A stretch of 64,000 nt of DNA from an uncultured Psychroserpens sp. (GTDB lineage Bacteria; Bacteroidota; Bacteroidia; Flavobacteriales; Flavobacteriaceae): contig CANLEE010000004.1 in assembly GCA_947489585.1 (NCBI GenBank), forward strand, positions 1 through 64,000, in the 5' to 3' direction. The notes under the pieces were generated by a model that did not search any database, was not told the DNA's origin, and worked only from the letters and a program-made list of their open reading frames with translations. This document shows, in pieces, positions 55,468 to 64,000 of this stretch. Position 1 is the first letter of the stretch, and the number at the start of each line of letters is the position of its first letter. A program made the position numbers and the translations under genes.

Positions 55468-55612
55468 TAGATTAAAAATTAAAGTTTTGAGCTTAAAGAT
55501 ATTCAAAAAATACTTAAGTAAATCGCCAAGGAAAATTGTTTATAATTATTTACAAAAACGTTTACTAAAAACATGCGGTTTGGTTAATTTCACGGTTTAA
55601 AAGTTTTTAGAA

Positions 55613-57931
55613 TTGGAAAAGTATTTAAGTCAGTTAAACGACGCGCAATTAGCGCCTACATTGCAAAAGGATGGCCCAATGATTGTTATTGCTGGAGCAG
55701 GTTCTGGTAAAACACGTGTATTGACTTATCGTATTGCATATTTAATGAGTCAAGGTGTAGATTCGTTTAATATTTTGGCATTGACTTTTACCAACAAAGC
55801 TGCCAAAGAAATGAAAGGCAGGATTGCCGATATTGTAGGTGATGGTGAAGCTAAAAACTTATGGATGGGAACCTTTCATTCAGTCTTTGCAAAGATTTTG
55901 CGTTTTGAAGGGCATCACTTAGGATTTCCGAGTAATTTCACCATTTACGATACACAAGATTCTCAAAAATTACTTGGTTCTATAATAAAGGAAATGGGCT
56001 TGGACAAGGATATTTATAAAACCAAGCAAGTCTACAGTAGAATTTCATCATATAAAAATAGCTTGATTACAGTTAAAGCTTATTTCCGAAACCCAGAATT
56101 AATAGAAGCTGATACTGCTGCAAGACGACCTCGAATGGGGGAAATCTATAAGAATTATGTAGATCGTTGTTTTAAAGCAGGTGCGATGGATTTTGACGAT
56201 TTGTTATTGCGTACAAATGAATTACTAACACGTTTTCCTAATGTACTGGCTCAATATCAAAATAAGTTTAGGTACATATTGGTAGATGAGTATCAAGATA
56301 CCAATCATTCACAGTATTTAATTGTTAGAGCCTTATCAGATCGTTTTCAAAATATTTGTGTAGTTGGTGATGATGCACAGAGTATTTATGCCTTTCGTGG
56401 TGCAAACATCAATAATATTTTAAATTTTCAGAAAGACTATGATGATGTTAATGTCTATCGTTTAGAACAAAACTATCGCTCTACAAAAAATATTGTAGGA
56501 GCTGCAAACTCAGTTATAGAACATAATAAAACGAAATTAGATAAAGTTGTTTGGACCGCTAATGTTGAAGGTGAAAAAGTGAAAGTGCATCGTTCTTTAA
56601 CCGATGGAGATGAAGGGAGATATGTTGCAAGTACGATTTGGGAAGCTAAAATAAATAAACATTTACCTAATAGTGATTTTGCAGTATTGTATCGTACTAA
56701 TGCACAATCTAGAGCTATTGAAGATGCGTTACGCAAACGTGATATTCCGTATCGTATTTATGGCGGATTATCATTTTACCAGCGTAAAGAGATTAAAGAT
56801 GTCACAGCATATTTGCGTTTAGTGTTGAATCCGGCAGATGAAGAAGCGCTAAAGCGTGTGATTAATTACCCTGCACGTGGTATTGGACAAACAACTATAG
56901 ACCGGTTAATTGTTGCTGCTAATGGTTTTCAAAAAACCATTTTTGAAGTCATGCAAAACATTGATAAGATTGAGATCAATATTAATAAAGGAACAAAAAA
57001 CAAACTCAAAGATTTTGTGACTCTTATTGAGAGTTATCAAGTCATGAATCAAACAGCAAATGCTTTTGAATTAACCGAACATGTTACGAAATCTAGTGGA
57101 TTAATTAGAGAAGTTAATAAAGATGGTACTCCTGAGGGGCAAGTGCGTTTAGAAAATGTTGAAGAGCTTTTAAACGGTATAAAAGATTTTGTTGAAGGAC
57201 AAATGGAATTGGCTGATGCAGGTGATACTTTAGCAGAATTTTTAGAGGATATTGCTTTAGCTACCGATTTGGATGCTGATAAAGGTAATCCAGACCATGT
57301 GGCTTTGATGACCATTCATTTGGCAAAAGGCTTAGAATTTTCGCATGTATTTGTCGTAGGTATGGAGGAAGATTTGTTTCCAAGTGCGATGAGCATGAAT
57401 ACACGTAGTGAACTTGAAGAAGAGCGACGTTTGTTTTATGTGGCGTTAACCAGAGCCGAAAAGCAAGCCTATTTGACTTACACCTTATCACGCTACCGTT
57501 GGGGGAAATTGATTGATGCTGAGCCAAGCCGATTTATAGAGGAGATTGATGATCAATATCTTGATATTATAACACCTCTTAATGATATAAGACAAAACCC
57601 AATGTTAAACGCAGATATTTTTGGAGATGTTGAACCTAGCCGCATTCGTTTTAAGAAGCCTATAAAACGTAAATCTGAGACTAAATCACCACCAAAATTT
57701 GTCGCACCTAAAAACTTAAAACGCGTTTCTAAAAGCTCACCTTCTGATAATACCAATCTATTTGATGGAAAGCTAACCGTTGGTAATATTGTTGAGCATA
57801 CTCGTTTTGGTAAAGGCGAGGTTGTTAAGATTGAAGGTAAAGGACCCGATGTTAAAGCCGAAATAAACTTTGAAGTAGGCGGTGTGAAAAAATTATTACT
57901 TCGTTTTGCGAAATTGGATGTACTTGGATAA
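55613..57931 (+). CDS. UvrD/PcrA-family DNA helicase
   Basis: 772 residues starting at a TTG; the next in-frame upstream codon set contains a stop at 55598, so no ATG start exists. SF1A motifs: AGAGSGKT (about 25-32), LTFTNKAAKEM, DEYQDTN (about 221-227), QNYRSTKNI, LEFSHVF and VALTRAEK. The C-terminal region (about 715-772, VGNIVEHTRFGKG) is the PcrA/UvrD-type Tudor-like end. It unwinds DNA 3'-5' in repair and replication restart. Confidence 0.94.
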   Translation: MEKYLSQLNDAQLAPTLQKDGPMIVIAGAGSGKTRVLTYRIAYLMSQGVDSFNILALTFTNKAAKEMKGRIADIVGDGEAKNLWMGTFHSVFAKILRFEGHHLGFPSNFTIYDTQDSQKLLGSIIKEMGLDKDIYKTKQVYSRISSYKNSLITVKAYFRNPELIEADTAARRPRMGEIYKNYVDRCFKAGAMDFDDLLLRTNELLTRFPNVLAQYQNKFRYILVDEYQDTNHSQYLIVRALSDRFQNICVVGDDAQSIYAFRGANINNILNFQKDYDDVNVYRLEQNYRSTKNIVGAANSVIEHNKTKLDKVVWTANVEGEKVKVHRSLTDGDEGRYVASTIWEAKINKHLPNSDFAVLYRTNAQSRAIEDALRKRDIPYRIYGGLSFYQRKEIKDVTAYLRLVLNPADEEALKRVINYPARGIGQTTIDRLIVAANGFQKTIFEVMQNIDKIEININKGTKNKLKDFVTLIESYQVMNQTANAFELTEHVTKSSGLIREVNKDGTPEGQVRLENVEELLNGIKDFVEGQMELADAGDTLAEFLEDIALATDLDADKGNPDHVALMTIHLAKGLEFSHVFVVGMEEDLFPSAMSMNTRSELEEERRLFYVALTRAEKQAYLTYTLSRYRWGKLIDAEPSRFIEEIDDQYLDIITPLNDIRQNPMLNADIFGDVEPSRIRFKKPIKRKSETKSPPKFVAPKNLKRVSKSSPSDNTNLFDGKLTVGNIVEHTRFGKGEVVKIEGKGPDVKAEINFEVGGVKKLLLRFAKLDVLG

Positions 57932-57944
57932 ACTGATAATACCT

Positions 57945-58982
57945 ATGAAAATTAAAGGATTACTTCTTTTGCTATTATTGAACACTAGTTTTGTTTACGC
58001 ACAGCAGTTTACAAAAGAATCACTTGAAGCCCGAATGAAAGAAAGTCTTATTTTCGGTGATTCACTAAAAATCCCAGTTTATAGTAGTGAGGTCTGGGGG
58101 TTTAAAGATGAAGGTTTTCATTTTATTAATAAAGAGGGAAAATGGGGATTAAAGAATGCAAATAAAAATAAATTGATAATTCCTTATGAAATTGATTCGG
58201 TTTTAGTTCAATACAATGCACCAAACATAAAGAGTTACTCTATAAAACGAAGCGGTACATGGGAGAGTTATACGTTCACAAAAAAGTATAAAATGAAAAA
58301 AGCAAACCCTTATAGTGGTTTGGCACTTTCAAATAGTATGAATGACATCTATAAAGGAAAAGACTATTTGAGGTTTGATGTGATTTATAATGGAAAGCGA
58401 GGAATTAAGAACTGTAACTTCGAAACCATTGTGCCTTTGCGTTATGACTATGTTCTTGAAATGTTTGATGCGCTTTCCGAATCTAATAAAGATACATTGT
58501 CTTATTTACTTTATAACAATAATAAGGTAGGAATGCATACAAACAAAGGGACTATAGAACCAAAGTATGATGATATTGGTGCTTTTGAATTTAGAGGTTA
58601 CGACTATGTTGCAATTATAAAGTTAGACTATGAAAAAGATTATTTTGGAACTACTATAAATGGAAAAGTTGGTATTATGAACTATAAAGAGGAAATTTTA
58701 GTCCCTCATGTTTATGATAAAATTATTTACTGCAAGCCTTACTTACAAAACGCAACTTATCCAGATAAGTTTGTTGTTTTCAAAGAGCGTAAGCAAGGTG
58801 TTGTAAATATTACGGGAGAACTCTTGTTGCCAATAGAATATGATACTATTGAGTTTGATGAAACATTCGAAAAACTAGATCATTTTATTGTCAGTAAAAA
58901 AGGGAAGTATGGTGTCGTAAATTCTTTAAATGAAGTTATAAAACCAATAAAATTTAGTCGTACAGAATTGGATGATGACTAG
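57945..58982 (+). CDS. Exported WG-repeat-like protein
   Basis: 345 residues from the ATG at 57945, giving a signal peptide (MKIKGLLLLLLLNTS to VYAQQ). Several degenerate WG-type repeats of the form G-x-W/V-G-(L/I/V) ... N ... (I/L)(I/V)P-x-x-Y-(D/E): GKWGLKN, GKRGIKN, NKVGMHT, GKVGIMN, KQGVVN, GKYGVVN. WG repeats form beta-propeller-like surfaces of unknown binding role. It ends 1 bp from the convergent CBM48 gene. Confidence 0.8.
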   Translation: MKIKGLLLLLLLNTSFVYAQQFTKESLEARMKESLIFGDSLKIPVYSSEVWGFKDEGFHFINKEGKWGLKNANKNKLIIPYEIDSVLVQYNAPNIKSYSIKRSGTWESYTFTKKYKMKKANPYSGLALSNSMNDIYKGKDYLRFDVIYNGKRGIKNCNFETIVPLRYDYVLEMFDALSESNKDTLSYLLYNNNKVGMHTNKGTIEPKYDDIGAFEFRGYDYVAIIKLDYEKDYFGTTINGKVGIMNYKEEILVPHVYDKIIYCKPYLQNATYPDKFVVFKERKQGVVNITGELLLPIEYDTIEFDETFEKLDHFIVSKKGKYGVVNSLNEVIKPIKFSRTELDDD

Positions 58983-58983
58983 T

Positions 58984-59955
58984 CTATTTTACCATAAACA
59001 CTGAGTTGATATTCCCTTTACCATCGTATTCTTTTATAGGGTTTTCAGGATCTAAAATCCATTTTCCGTCGATAATAAATTTATAGTAGTGCTTTCCTGA
59101 AGATAATGGCATGCGATATCTCCAATAATTGTCGTCGCCTTTTTCCATTTTGATATCCTCTTCATTCCAATCATTAAAAGAACCAGCTAAAACAACACGT
59201 TTCGCATTACTATGACCTTTGAGTATAAAGGTTACATATTTACCAACATTAATGTAAGAGTTGTATTCACCAAATTCATTTATAACTTTTGATGGATTTG
59301 ATGGGTCTTCCATCCAATGACCATCTACAATAAAACGATATTCGTACTCTCCAGGTTTAATATTAAGTTTAAGTTCCCAGCCATTTTCAATTTTATACAT
59401 TTCAAAATCCTCTTCATTCCATCTATTGAAAGAACCCGCGACTATGATATGTTTCGCATCATCATAACCTCTAAGTCTAAAACGAACATTTCCTTTGTTA
59501 TCACGAATGGCAGCTTTTGTATCCATTCTTAGATTATAAACATTAAGGTGAGTGCCTTTTTTTACGGCTAACTTAATATTGGGATCATACACTGAGGGCT
59601 CGGCCCAATATTGGTTATTAACTATAAATTTGAATTCCCATGTGTATTCGTCTTTAAAATCATTTATGTTTTTTCTAAGCTCATAAGTCGTTTCATTAAC
59701 CTTGGCCATTTTCCAATCGTAGAGCGACCAATTATTAAATTCACCAGAAACCACAACATTGTCAATCGTTAAATTTTCAAATTTAATTTTCTCCTCAGAA
59801 GTGTTATCGGTAAACTTTTCGTAATCGTCTTTGTTAAATGTAAATACGACATCATTGCCTTCAAAACGATAGCCTTTATCTCCATTTTGAGCAAAACTCA
59901 ATCCAGTCGATAGAACGAGTAAGAAGATGGTGATATGTTGAAAAATGGTTCTCAC
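58984..59955 (-). CDS. Exported protein with three CBM48/AMPK-type glycogen-binding-like domains
   Basis: 323 residues with a GTG start that overlaps the upstream gene stop (GTGA). Signal peptide to about residue 22 (LSFAQ). Three early-set (CBM48-like) domains: about 65-145 (VVVSGEFNNWS), 155-240 (IIVAGSFNRWNEED ... YRFIVDGHWMEDP) and 242-323 (VVLAGSFNDWNEED ... YKFIIDGKWILDP). CBM48 domains bind alpha-glucans in known proteins. No catalytic domain is present. Translational coupling to the aspartyl protease suggests they work together. Confidence 0.85.
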   Translation of the reverse strand: MRTIFQHITIFLLVLSTGLSFAQNGDKGYRFEGNDVVFTFNKDDYEKFTDNTSEEKIKFENLTIDNVVVSGEFNNWSLYDWKMAKVNETTYELRKNINDFKDEYTWEFKFIVNNQYWAEPSVYDPNIKLAVKKGTHLNVYNLRMDTKAAIRDNKGNVRFRLRGYDDAKHIIVAGSFNRWNEEDFEMYKIENGWELKLNIKPGEYEYRFIVDGHWMEDPSNPSKVINEFGEYNSYINVGKYVTFILKGHSNAKRVVLAGSFNDWNEEDIKMEKGDDNYWRYRMPLSSGKHYYKFIIDGKWILDPENPIKEYDGKGNINSVFMVK

Positions 59956-60914
59956 TGTTTATTTAAAGGGTACTCTACAAAGTAAAGCTTTTCTTTTTTA
60001 TAATTGATTATTGTACGTTGCTGCCTGAAAAATTCATAACCCAATACACCATCAACTGAAGTCCCAAAGGCTTCATTCATTTGATTGAGATTGGTGAGTA
60101 TGGTTTCCATAGGTGCAAAATAAATTTTATCTGTTAGTTTAACACGATACAATTTTCCTGCCAAAACTTCAATTTTTTTGCCACTTGCTCCAACTAGCAT
60201 TAAGCGTTTAGAAGGATAGAAGTATTTTAAGATTTTCTTACTTGTTCTTTTATTAAGTTGATTGTACTCGGCACCAGTGTCTAATGCAAATTTGAGTTTA
60301 TGGTCATTTACATTTGCTTCTAATACAATAGTATGCTTTCTTAATTTGAAATCGACGGTATCGATAATGGTTTCTAGATAATTGCGTTTGTCTAGTTTTA
60401 TACCTTCGGAATTTACTTTAGACAAGGTGATTTGATTTAAGTACATGTCAATGAATACTTCATAGTCTTTCAAAATATTATAACCAATGATGCCTAGTAA
60501 ATGAATTTTTTTGCTGGTTTCAATATGAGATAAATTGATGATGTCAGAGTTCTTGTTTTCAAGCACTAAACCCTTAATGGTAAACTGCTTTAGCCTCTTT
60601 TCTATGGGGTTGTCAATAACATCAATAACACCTGTAGTTTTTCTCGAATTGACGTTATGTGGTGTTCTAGTTTTAAAATGTACTTTATTTAGAATTAATG
60701 TTTCTGACCCTGTATCAACTATAAAATTTCCTTTTTTATCTAAAAGTTCGGCTTCAATTACTATGAGGTTGTCTATGAGTTTAAATGGAATTCTCGTAGT
60801 ATAATCATTTAAAATTTCAGCTTTTGGAAAGGATATATTAGTTTCCAATTTCTCAAAGGCAAATGAGGAAAAAGATAGTATGAAAATTAATATGTTGAGG
60901 TAGAGGTTCCGCAT
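59952..60914 (-). CDS. Exported double retropepsin-like aspartyl protease
   Basis: 320 residues with a signal peptide (about 1-19). Two retropepsin-like domains in one chain: the first with IVDTGSETLILN (about 65-76) and GIIGYNIL, the second with ALDTGAEYNQLN (about 210-221) and GVLGYEFF. Retropepsin halves each give one catalytic Asp, so the tandem could form its own active site. It is translationally coupled (4-bp overlap) to the CBM48 gene. Targets unknown. Confidence 0.85.
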   Translation of the reverse strand: MRNLYLNILIFILSFSSFAFEKLETNISFPKAEILNDYTTRIPFKLIDNLIVIEAELLDKKGNFIVDTGSETLILNKVHFKTRTPHNVNSRKTTGVIDVIDNPIEKRLKQFTIKGLVLENKNSDIINLSHIETSKKIHLLGIIGYNILKDYEVFIDMYLNQITLSKVNSEGIKLDKRNYLETIIDTVDFKLRKHTIVLEANVNDHKLKFALDTGAEYNQLNKRTSKKILKYFYPSKRLMLVGASGKKIEVLAGKLYRVKLTDKIYFAPMETILTNLNQMNEAFGTSVDGVLGYEFFRQQRTIINYKKEKLYFVEYPLNKQ

Positions 60915-60948
60915 ATTATATAGACGAGAAATTTGGCGACATGTTACA

Positions 60949-61818
60949 CTAATCTTCTAAATGTGTTTCAGTAAATGCTTTTAATTTTGTCCACGTATCG
61001 AGTAATTCTATACCAATCCAACCATGGCCTGCATTTGGATATAAAGTAAACTGATGTGTTACACCTAAACTCGCCAATCTGGCTTCCATATCTACACCTT
61101 GACTTGTAGGAATAAGAGGGTCTTGCCCACCATAAAATAAAATGGTTGGAGGTGCAGATGCTGTGACTTGATGATACGGACTTACTTCTTCAAGATATTC
61201 TATGGACGTATCAATACCAAATAAATCGAGAACTTCTTGCAAAATGGGGTCTTGATTGTTGAGGTAAGCTGGATCTGTTAAATTTGTAGGCCCAACAATG
61301 CTTGCCACCATTTTCACATCATTTTCTGTATCGAAAGCATAGCTCCAAAGCATTGACAAATGCCCACCTGCACTTGTGCCTACAAATGCGATATCATTAG
61401 AAATGACATAGTCATCTTGATTCGTTTTAAGCAGGTTGACAATCGTTGTAATATCGTCAATTTGCATAGGGTATGGTTGATTGTTTTCATCAGCTAGTCT
61501 ATAATTAATATTTACAACAGCGATATTTGGTAAATCTTGAAGTATTATATCTTTAAATGGATCCATATCTGCTTTATCTCCAGATGTCCATCCACCACCA
61601 TGAACTAAAATCATGACTTTAGTTGCAAGGGTTCTATTTGCAGGTAAGTAGATGTCGAAGACTTGATCAGGATCATTTCCGTAGGAAACATTGAGCTCTT
61701 GACGAAATTCTAAAGGCATTCCATCTTGTGATTCATTCCCATTAGAATTATCATCTGAACAAGAGTAAATTCCAAATGAAATAAAAAGTATGAGTAAAGT
61801 GTATTTAATAATTTTCAT
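60949..61818 (-). CDS. Alpha/beta-hydrolase esterase lipoprotein
   Basis: 289 residues from the ATG at 61818 (MKIIKYTLL). Lipoprotein signal (IYSC, Cys about 19) followed by an Asn/Asp-rich linker. The oxyanion motif LVHGGGWTSGD, nucleophile elbow GTSAGGH, an Asp region GGQDPLIP and the catalytic His in NAGHGW identify a carboxylesterase of the BD-FAE/hormone-sensitive-lipase-like group. It probably deacylates sugars or esters outside the inner membrane. Confidence 0.9.
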   Translation of the reverse strand: MKIIKYTLLILFISFGIYSCSDDNSNGNESQDGMPLEFRQELNVSYGNDPDQVFDIYLPANRTLATKVMILVHGGGWTSGDKADMDPFKDIILQDLPNIAVVNINYRLADENNQPYPMQIDDITTIVNLLKTNQDDYVISNDIAFVGTSAGGHLSMLWSYAFDTENDVKMVASIVGPTNLTDPAYLNNQDPILQEVLDLFGIDTSIEYLEEVSPYHQVTASAPPTILFYGGQDPLIPTSQGVDMEARLASLGVTHQFTLYPNAGHGWIGIELLDTWTKLKAFTETHLED

Positions 61819-61865
61819 AATAAAATAATTATTACTTTGTAAACGCATTTGTAAGATACAATATT

Positions 61866-62486
61866 ATGGCAGAATTGATAAAAATATATGAAGAGAACCC
61901 TAATCCTAAGGAAGTTAAAAAGGTCATAGATGTATTGAAACGTGGCGGTTTAGTTATCTATCCTACCGACACTGTGTATGGGTTAGGTTGTGATATTACA
62001 AATATGAAAGCACTAGAAAAGATTGCTAGGATTAAAGGAGTTAAACTCGAAAAGTCAAATTTCTCATTTATATGCGAAGATTTAAGTAACCTTAGTGATT
62101 ATGTGAAACAGATAGATACAACAACATTTAAAATATTAAAACGCGCACTGCCAGGACCTTATACATTTATTCTCCCAGGCTCTAAGAGTTTGCCACATCC
62201 TTTTAAAAAGAAAAAAACGGTTGGTATTCGTGTGCCTGATAATGCAATTGCACTTGAAATTGTTAGGCAATTAGGAAACCCAATTATTTCTACGTCTATT
62301 CGTGATGAAGATTATGTGGTTGAATATACTACTGATCCAGAGCTTATTCTTGAAAAATGGGACAACCTTGTCGATTTGGTTATTGATGCTGGTTATGGCG
62401 GAAACGAAGCATCTACAGTAATTGATTTATCTGGAGATGAACCTTTAATTTTGAGAGAGGGTAAAGGGAATACAGAAATTTTTTAA
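61866..62486 (+). CDS. Sua5/YciO/YrdC-family protein (L-threonylcarbamoyladenylate synthase-like)
   Basis: 206 residues, a single YrdC domain. Seen: GGLVIYPTDTVYGLGCD (about 27-43), the RNA-binding K/R cluster, LPGPYTFILPGS (about 98-109), GIRVPDNAIAL and PIISTSI. In TsaC/Sua5 this domain makes threonylcarbamoyl-AMP for t6A37 of tRNA. YciO-like paralogues share the fold but have weaker activity; this one could be either. Confidence 0.85.
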   Translation: MAELIKIYEENPNPKEVKKVIDVLKRGGLVIYPTDTVYGLGCDITNMKALEKIARIKGVKLEKSNFSFICEDLSNLSDYVKQIDTTTFKILKRALPGPYTFILPGSKSLPHPFKKKKTVGIRVPDNAIALEIVRQLGNPIISTSIRDEDYVVEYTTDPELILEKWDNLVDLVIDAGYGGNEASTVIDLSGDEPLILREGKGNTEIF

Positions 62487-62584
62487 GTATCGAGAACTCT
62501 ATAATTTATATTGAACATTGTAGTTATGTTGATTTAAAGAAAGCTTTAAAACAATGGTTGGGCTTATATCGTAAGGATCTAGAC

Positions 62585-63469
62585 ATGGATTATACGTTTT
62601 TACTCCATAAGAATGGGAGAGGAAAGCATGTATTAGAAGTTGATAATAGGCTTACTAATCTTCAATTCTTTTTTCTCGTTAACTATTTAAAGTTTCCTCA
62701 GTATATTGAATATGCCCCAGATATCAAAGGGTACACAAATGTTAAGGACGTCACTCTTTTTTCTGAAGACGAATTGGGAAATCGCATTATGGTTTTGATG
62801 CCAGAGGGCGATAAAGATTTTGATTGTGTTCATGTTGTTACAACCGCAGCCGATTTATATAAAATTGATTTTAAACCTAAACGTACTAAACTCAAAAGAA
62901 TAAAATTCTTTTCAGAACCTGTTTTCAATATGGACCAGGTGACTCATACACAAGCTGTAGCTATTCCTGAACCTTTGCCAGATGATTATAATCCATTTGT
63001 AAACCACAAATCATTTGAAAAACGTTTTTATATTTTAGCACCATTGTTATTGCTTTTACTATATACATCTGCGCATGTATTATCTTCTACTACATATGAT
63101 AATTATCTAGTATTTGTTATTATGATGCCATTTGTATGGCTATATTTTGAGCATGATTACTTATTTACAACCCGTCATTATATCAAGTTTTTAGTGTTCT
63201 CTATTTTACTTTTAGTATTTGGTTATTTTGCTGTAAAAGAAAATTTGGTTTCTGACTCCTTTACGTTTTTTACAGTGTTGAGCTGTTCCTTTTTGTTTTT
63301 AATTTTTCAGAAACTATTATCCATGCTATATATTTCTATTTTCAAGAAGAGACCAGACTTCATAAATGAGTCTAAAAGTTCTAAATATTTTTACGAAGTC
63401 CCCTTATTTATTACTACTGTTTTTTCTTCGATGTTTTTATATAATGTATATAGCCATTTATTAGAATAA
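62585..63469 (+). CDS. Hypothetical membrane protein
   Basis: 294 residues from the ATG at 62585 (MDYTFLLHK). An N-terminal soluble part of about 145 residues with no recognised domain precedes about five membrane helices: IYILAPLLLLLLYT, YLVFVIMMPFVWLYF, FLVFSILLLVFGYF, FFTVLSCSFLFLIF and FITTVFSSMFLYN. It lies 99 bp after the Sua5/YciO gene and may be cotranscribed. Confidence 0.75.
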   Translation: MDYTFLLHKNGRGKHVLEVDNRLTNLQFFFLVNYLKFPQYIEYAPDIKGYTNVKDVTLFSEDELGNRIMVLMPEGDKDFDCVHVVTTAADLYKIDFKPKRTKLKRIKFFSEPVFNMDQVTHTQAVAIPEPLPDDYNPFVNHKSFEKRFYILAPLLLLLLYTSAHVLSSTTYDNYLVFVIMMPFVWLYFEHDYLFTTRHYIKFLVFSILLLVFGYFAVKENLVSDSFTFFTVLSCSFLFLIFQKLLSMLYISIFKKRPDFINESKSSKYFYEVPLFITTVFSSMFLYNVYSHLLE

Positions 63470-63500
63470 AAAAGCCCAACCTTTCAGTTGAGCTTTTTTT
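63470..63500 (+). terminator. Terminator after the membrane protein
   Basis: AAAAAGCCCAAC, loop CTTTCA, GTTGAGCTTTTTTT: a stem of about ten pairs with one C-A mismatch and a long T run. Confidence 0.75.
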
Positions 63501-63519
63501 TGAGCTATTTTGATATCTA

Positions 63520-64000
63520 CTAGTTTTCAGCAGATAAGTTTTTCATTTCTTGTTCAATCATTTCATAGAATTGATCAATTTTAGGTAATACTACAACACG
63601 AGTACGTCTATTTGTCGCTCTGTTTTCAGCAGTATCATTATCTGCTAAAGGCACATAGCTACTACGCCCAGCAGCAATTAACTGACCAGGGTTAACACCT
63701 AGTTCTTGTAATACGCGAATGATAGATGTTGAACGCTTCACACTTAAATCCCAGTTATCAATAAGGACACCTTTACTGTAAGTTTGACTATCTGTATGCC
63801 CTTCAATCATGGCTTCAAAATCAGGTTTGCTTTGAATAACCTTAGCCACTTTTGCTAATACATCTTTTGCTTTGCTTGTTACGTTATAACTTCCGCTTTT
63901 AAATAGTAATTTATCAGCGATAGAAATAAACACAACCCCTTTTTCAACATTTACTTCAATGTCTGGATCATCAATACCAACAGCTTTCTTTAAACTTGTT
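63520..64000 (-). CDS. OmpA/MotB-family peptidoglycan-binding protein (partial)
   Basis: Only the last about 160 codons are present; the frame runs off the right edge. The OmpA C-terminal domain is complete: VVFISIADKLLFKSGS, the loop IEGHTDSQTY, WDLSVKRSTSIIRVL, LIAAGRSSYVPLADN and the peptidoglycan-contacting NRATNRRTRVVVLP. Known OmpA-like domains anchor envelope proteins non-covalently to peptidoglycan. The N-terminal type (beta-barrel, lipoprotein or MotB-like) cannot be seen. Confidence 0.9.
   Translation of the reverse strand, partial: TSLKKAVGIDDPDIEVNVEKGVVFISIADKLLFKSGSYNVTSKAKDVLAKVAKVIQSKPDFEAMIEGHTDSQTYSKGVLIDNWDLSVKRSTSIIRVLQELGVNPGQLIAAGRSSYVPLADNDTAENRATNRRTRVVVLPKIDQFYEMIEQEMKNLSAEN

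Overview
The window looks like chromosome of a marine-type member of the Flavobacteriaceae (Bacteroidota); I cannot name the genus. The evidence is low-GC DNA, secreted proteins ending in type IX secretion (T9SS) sorting domains, FecI/FecR/TonB-receptor signalling, a bacillithiol gene (bshB1), a degenerate RibBA-type RibB, and several -7 promoter boxes of the Bacteroidota form TAnnTTTG. No prophage, IS element, integrase or CRISPR array is visible.

Layout. 1-8338: the 3' part of a giant surface protein with at least eleven near-identical 231-bp HYR-like repeats, then HYR-like and LamG domains and a T9SS tail, followed by a small paralogue of its C-terminal module. 8411-13451: a Cys/Met-metabolism PLP enzyme, rlmF, pckA, bshB1 and tRNA-His. 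13497-19716: a fatty-acid-hydroxylase-like membrane enzyme, two tandem M28 peptidase lipoproteins, a small membrane protein, a DUF3108 protein and a universal stress protein (usp). 19707-26520: a compact accessory cassette (ECF sigma factor, FecR anti-sigma, STN-type TonB receptor, and two divergent Asp-rich lipoproteins) flanked by imperfect 73/74-bp direct repeats. The right repeat overlaps the 3' end of tRNA-Ser(UGA); the left repeat lies at the end of usp and keeps 9 nt of that tRNA. 26694-30695: a nitroreductase, a thioredoxin-like protein, a KdnA-like transaminase and a secreted GH16 glucanase. 30692-41771 (minus strand): ribB, an LptF/G permease, LolA-like, FtsK, DgkA, Tpx, a PAP2 phosphatase and PheT, mostly envelope and cell-cycle functions.

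41971-49028: a TlpA-like lipoprotein, a two-gene unit with an EAD11-like domain plus two membrane helices and a membrane SH3b protein, MiaE, a DUF2911 protein and RecG. 49108-64000: an M1 peptidase, a patatin, a GltS-like flavoprotein, an M20 amidohydrolase, a UvrD/PcrA helicase, a WG-repeat-like protein, a protein with three CBM48-like domains overlapping a double-aspartyl-protease gene, an esterase, a Sua5/YciO protein, a membrane protein, and an OmpA-family gene running off the right edge.

The most interesting signals are the direct-repeat-flanked signalling cassette at tRNA-Ser, the EAD11-like/SH3b membrane pair, two identical 14-bp FNR-like dyads upstream of usp and in the pckA-bshB1 gap, and the repeat array of the giant adhesin.
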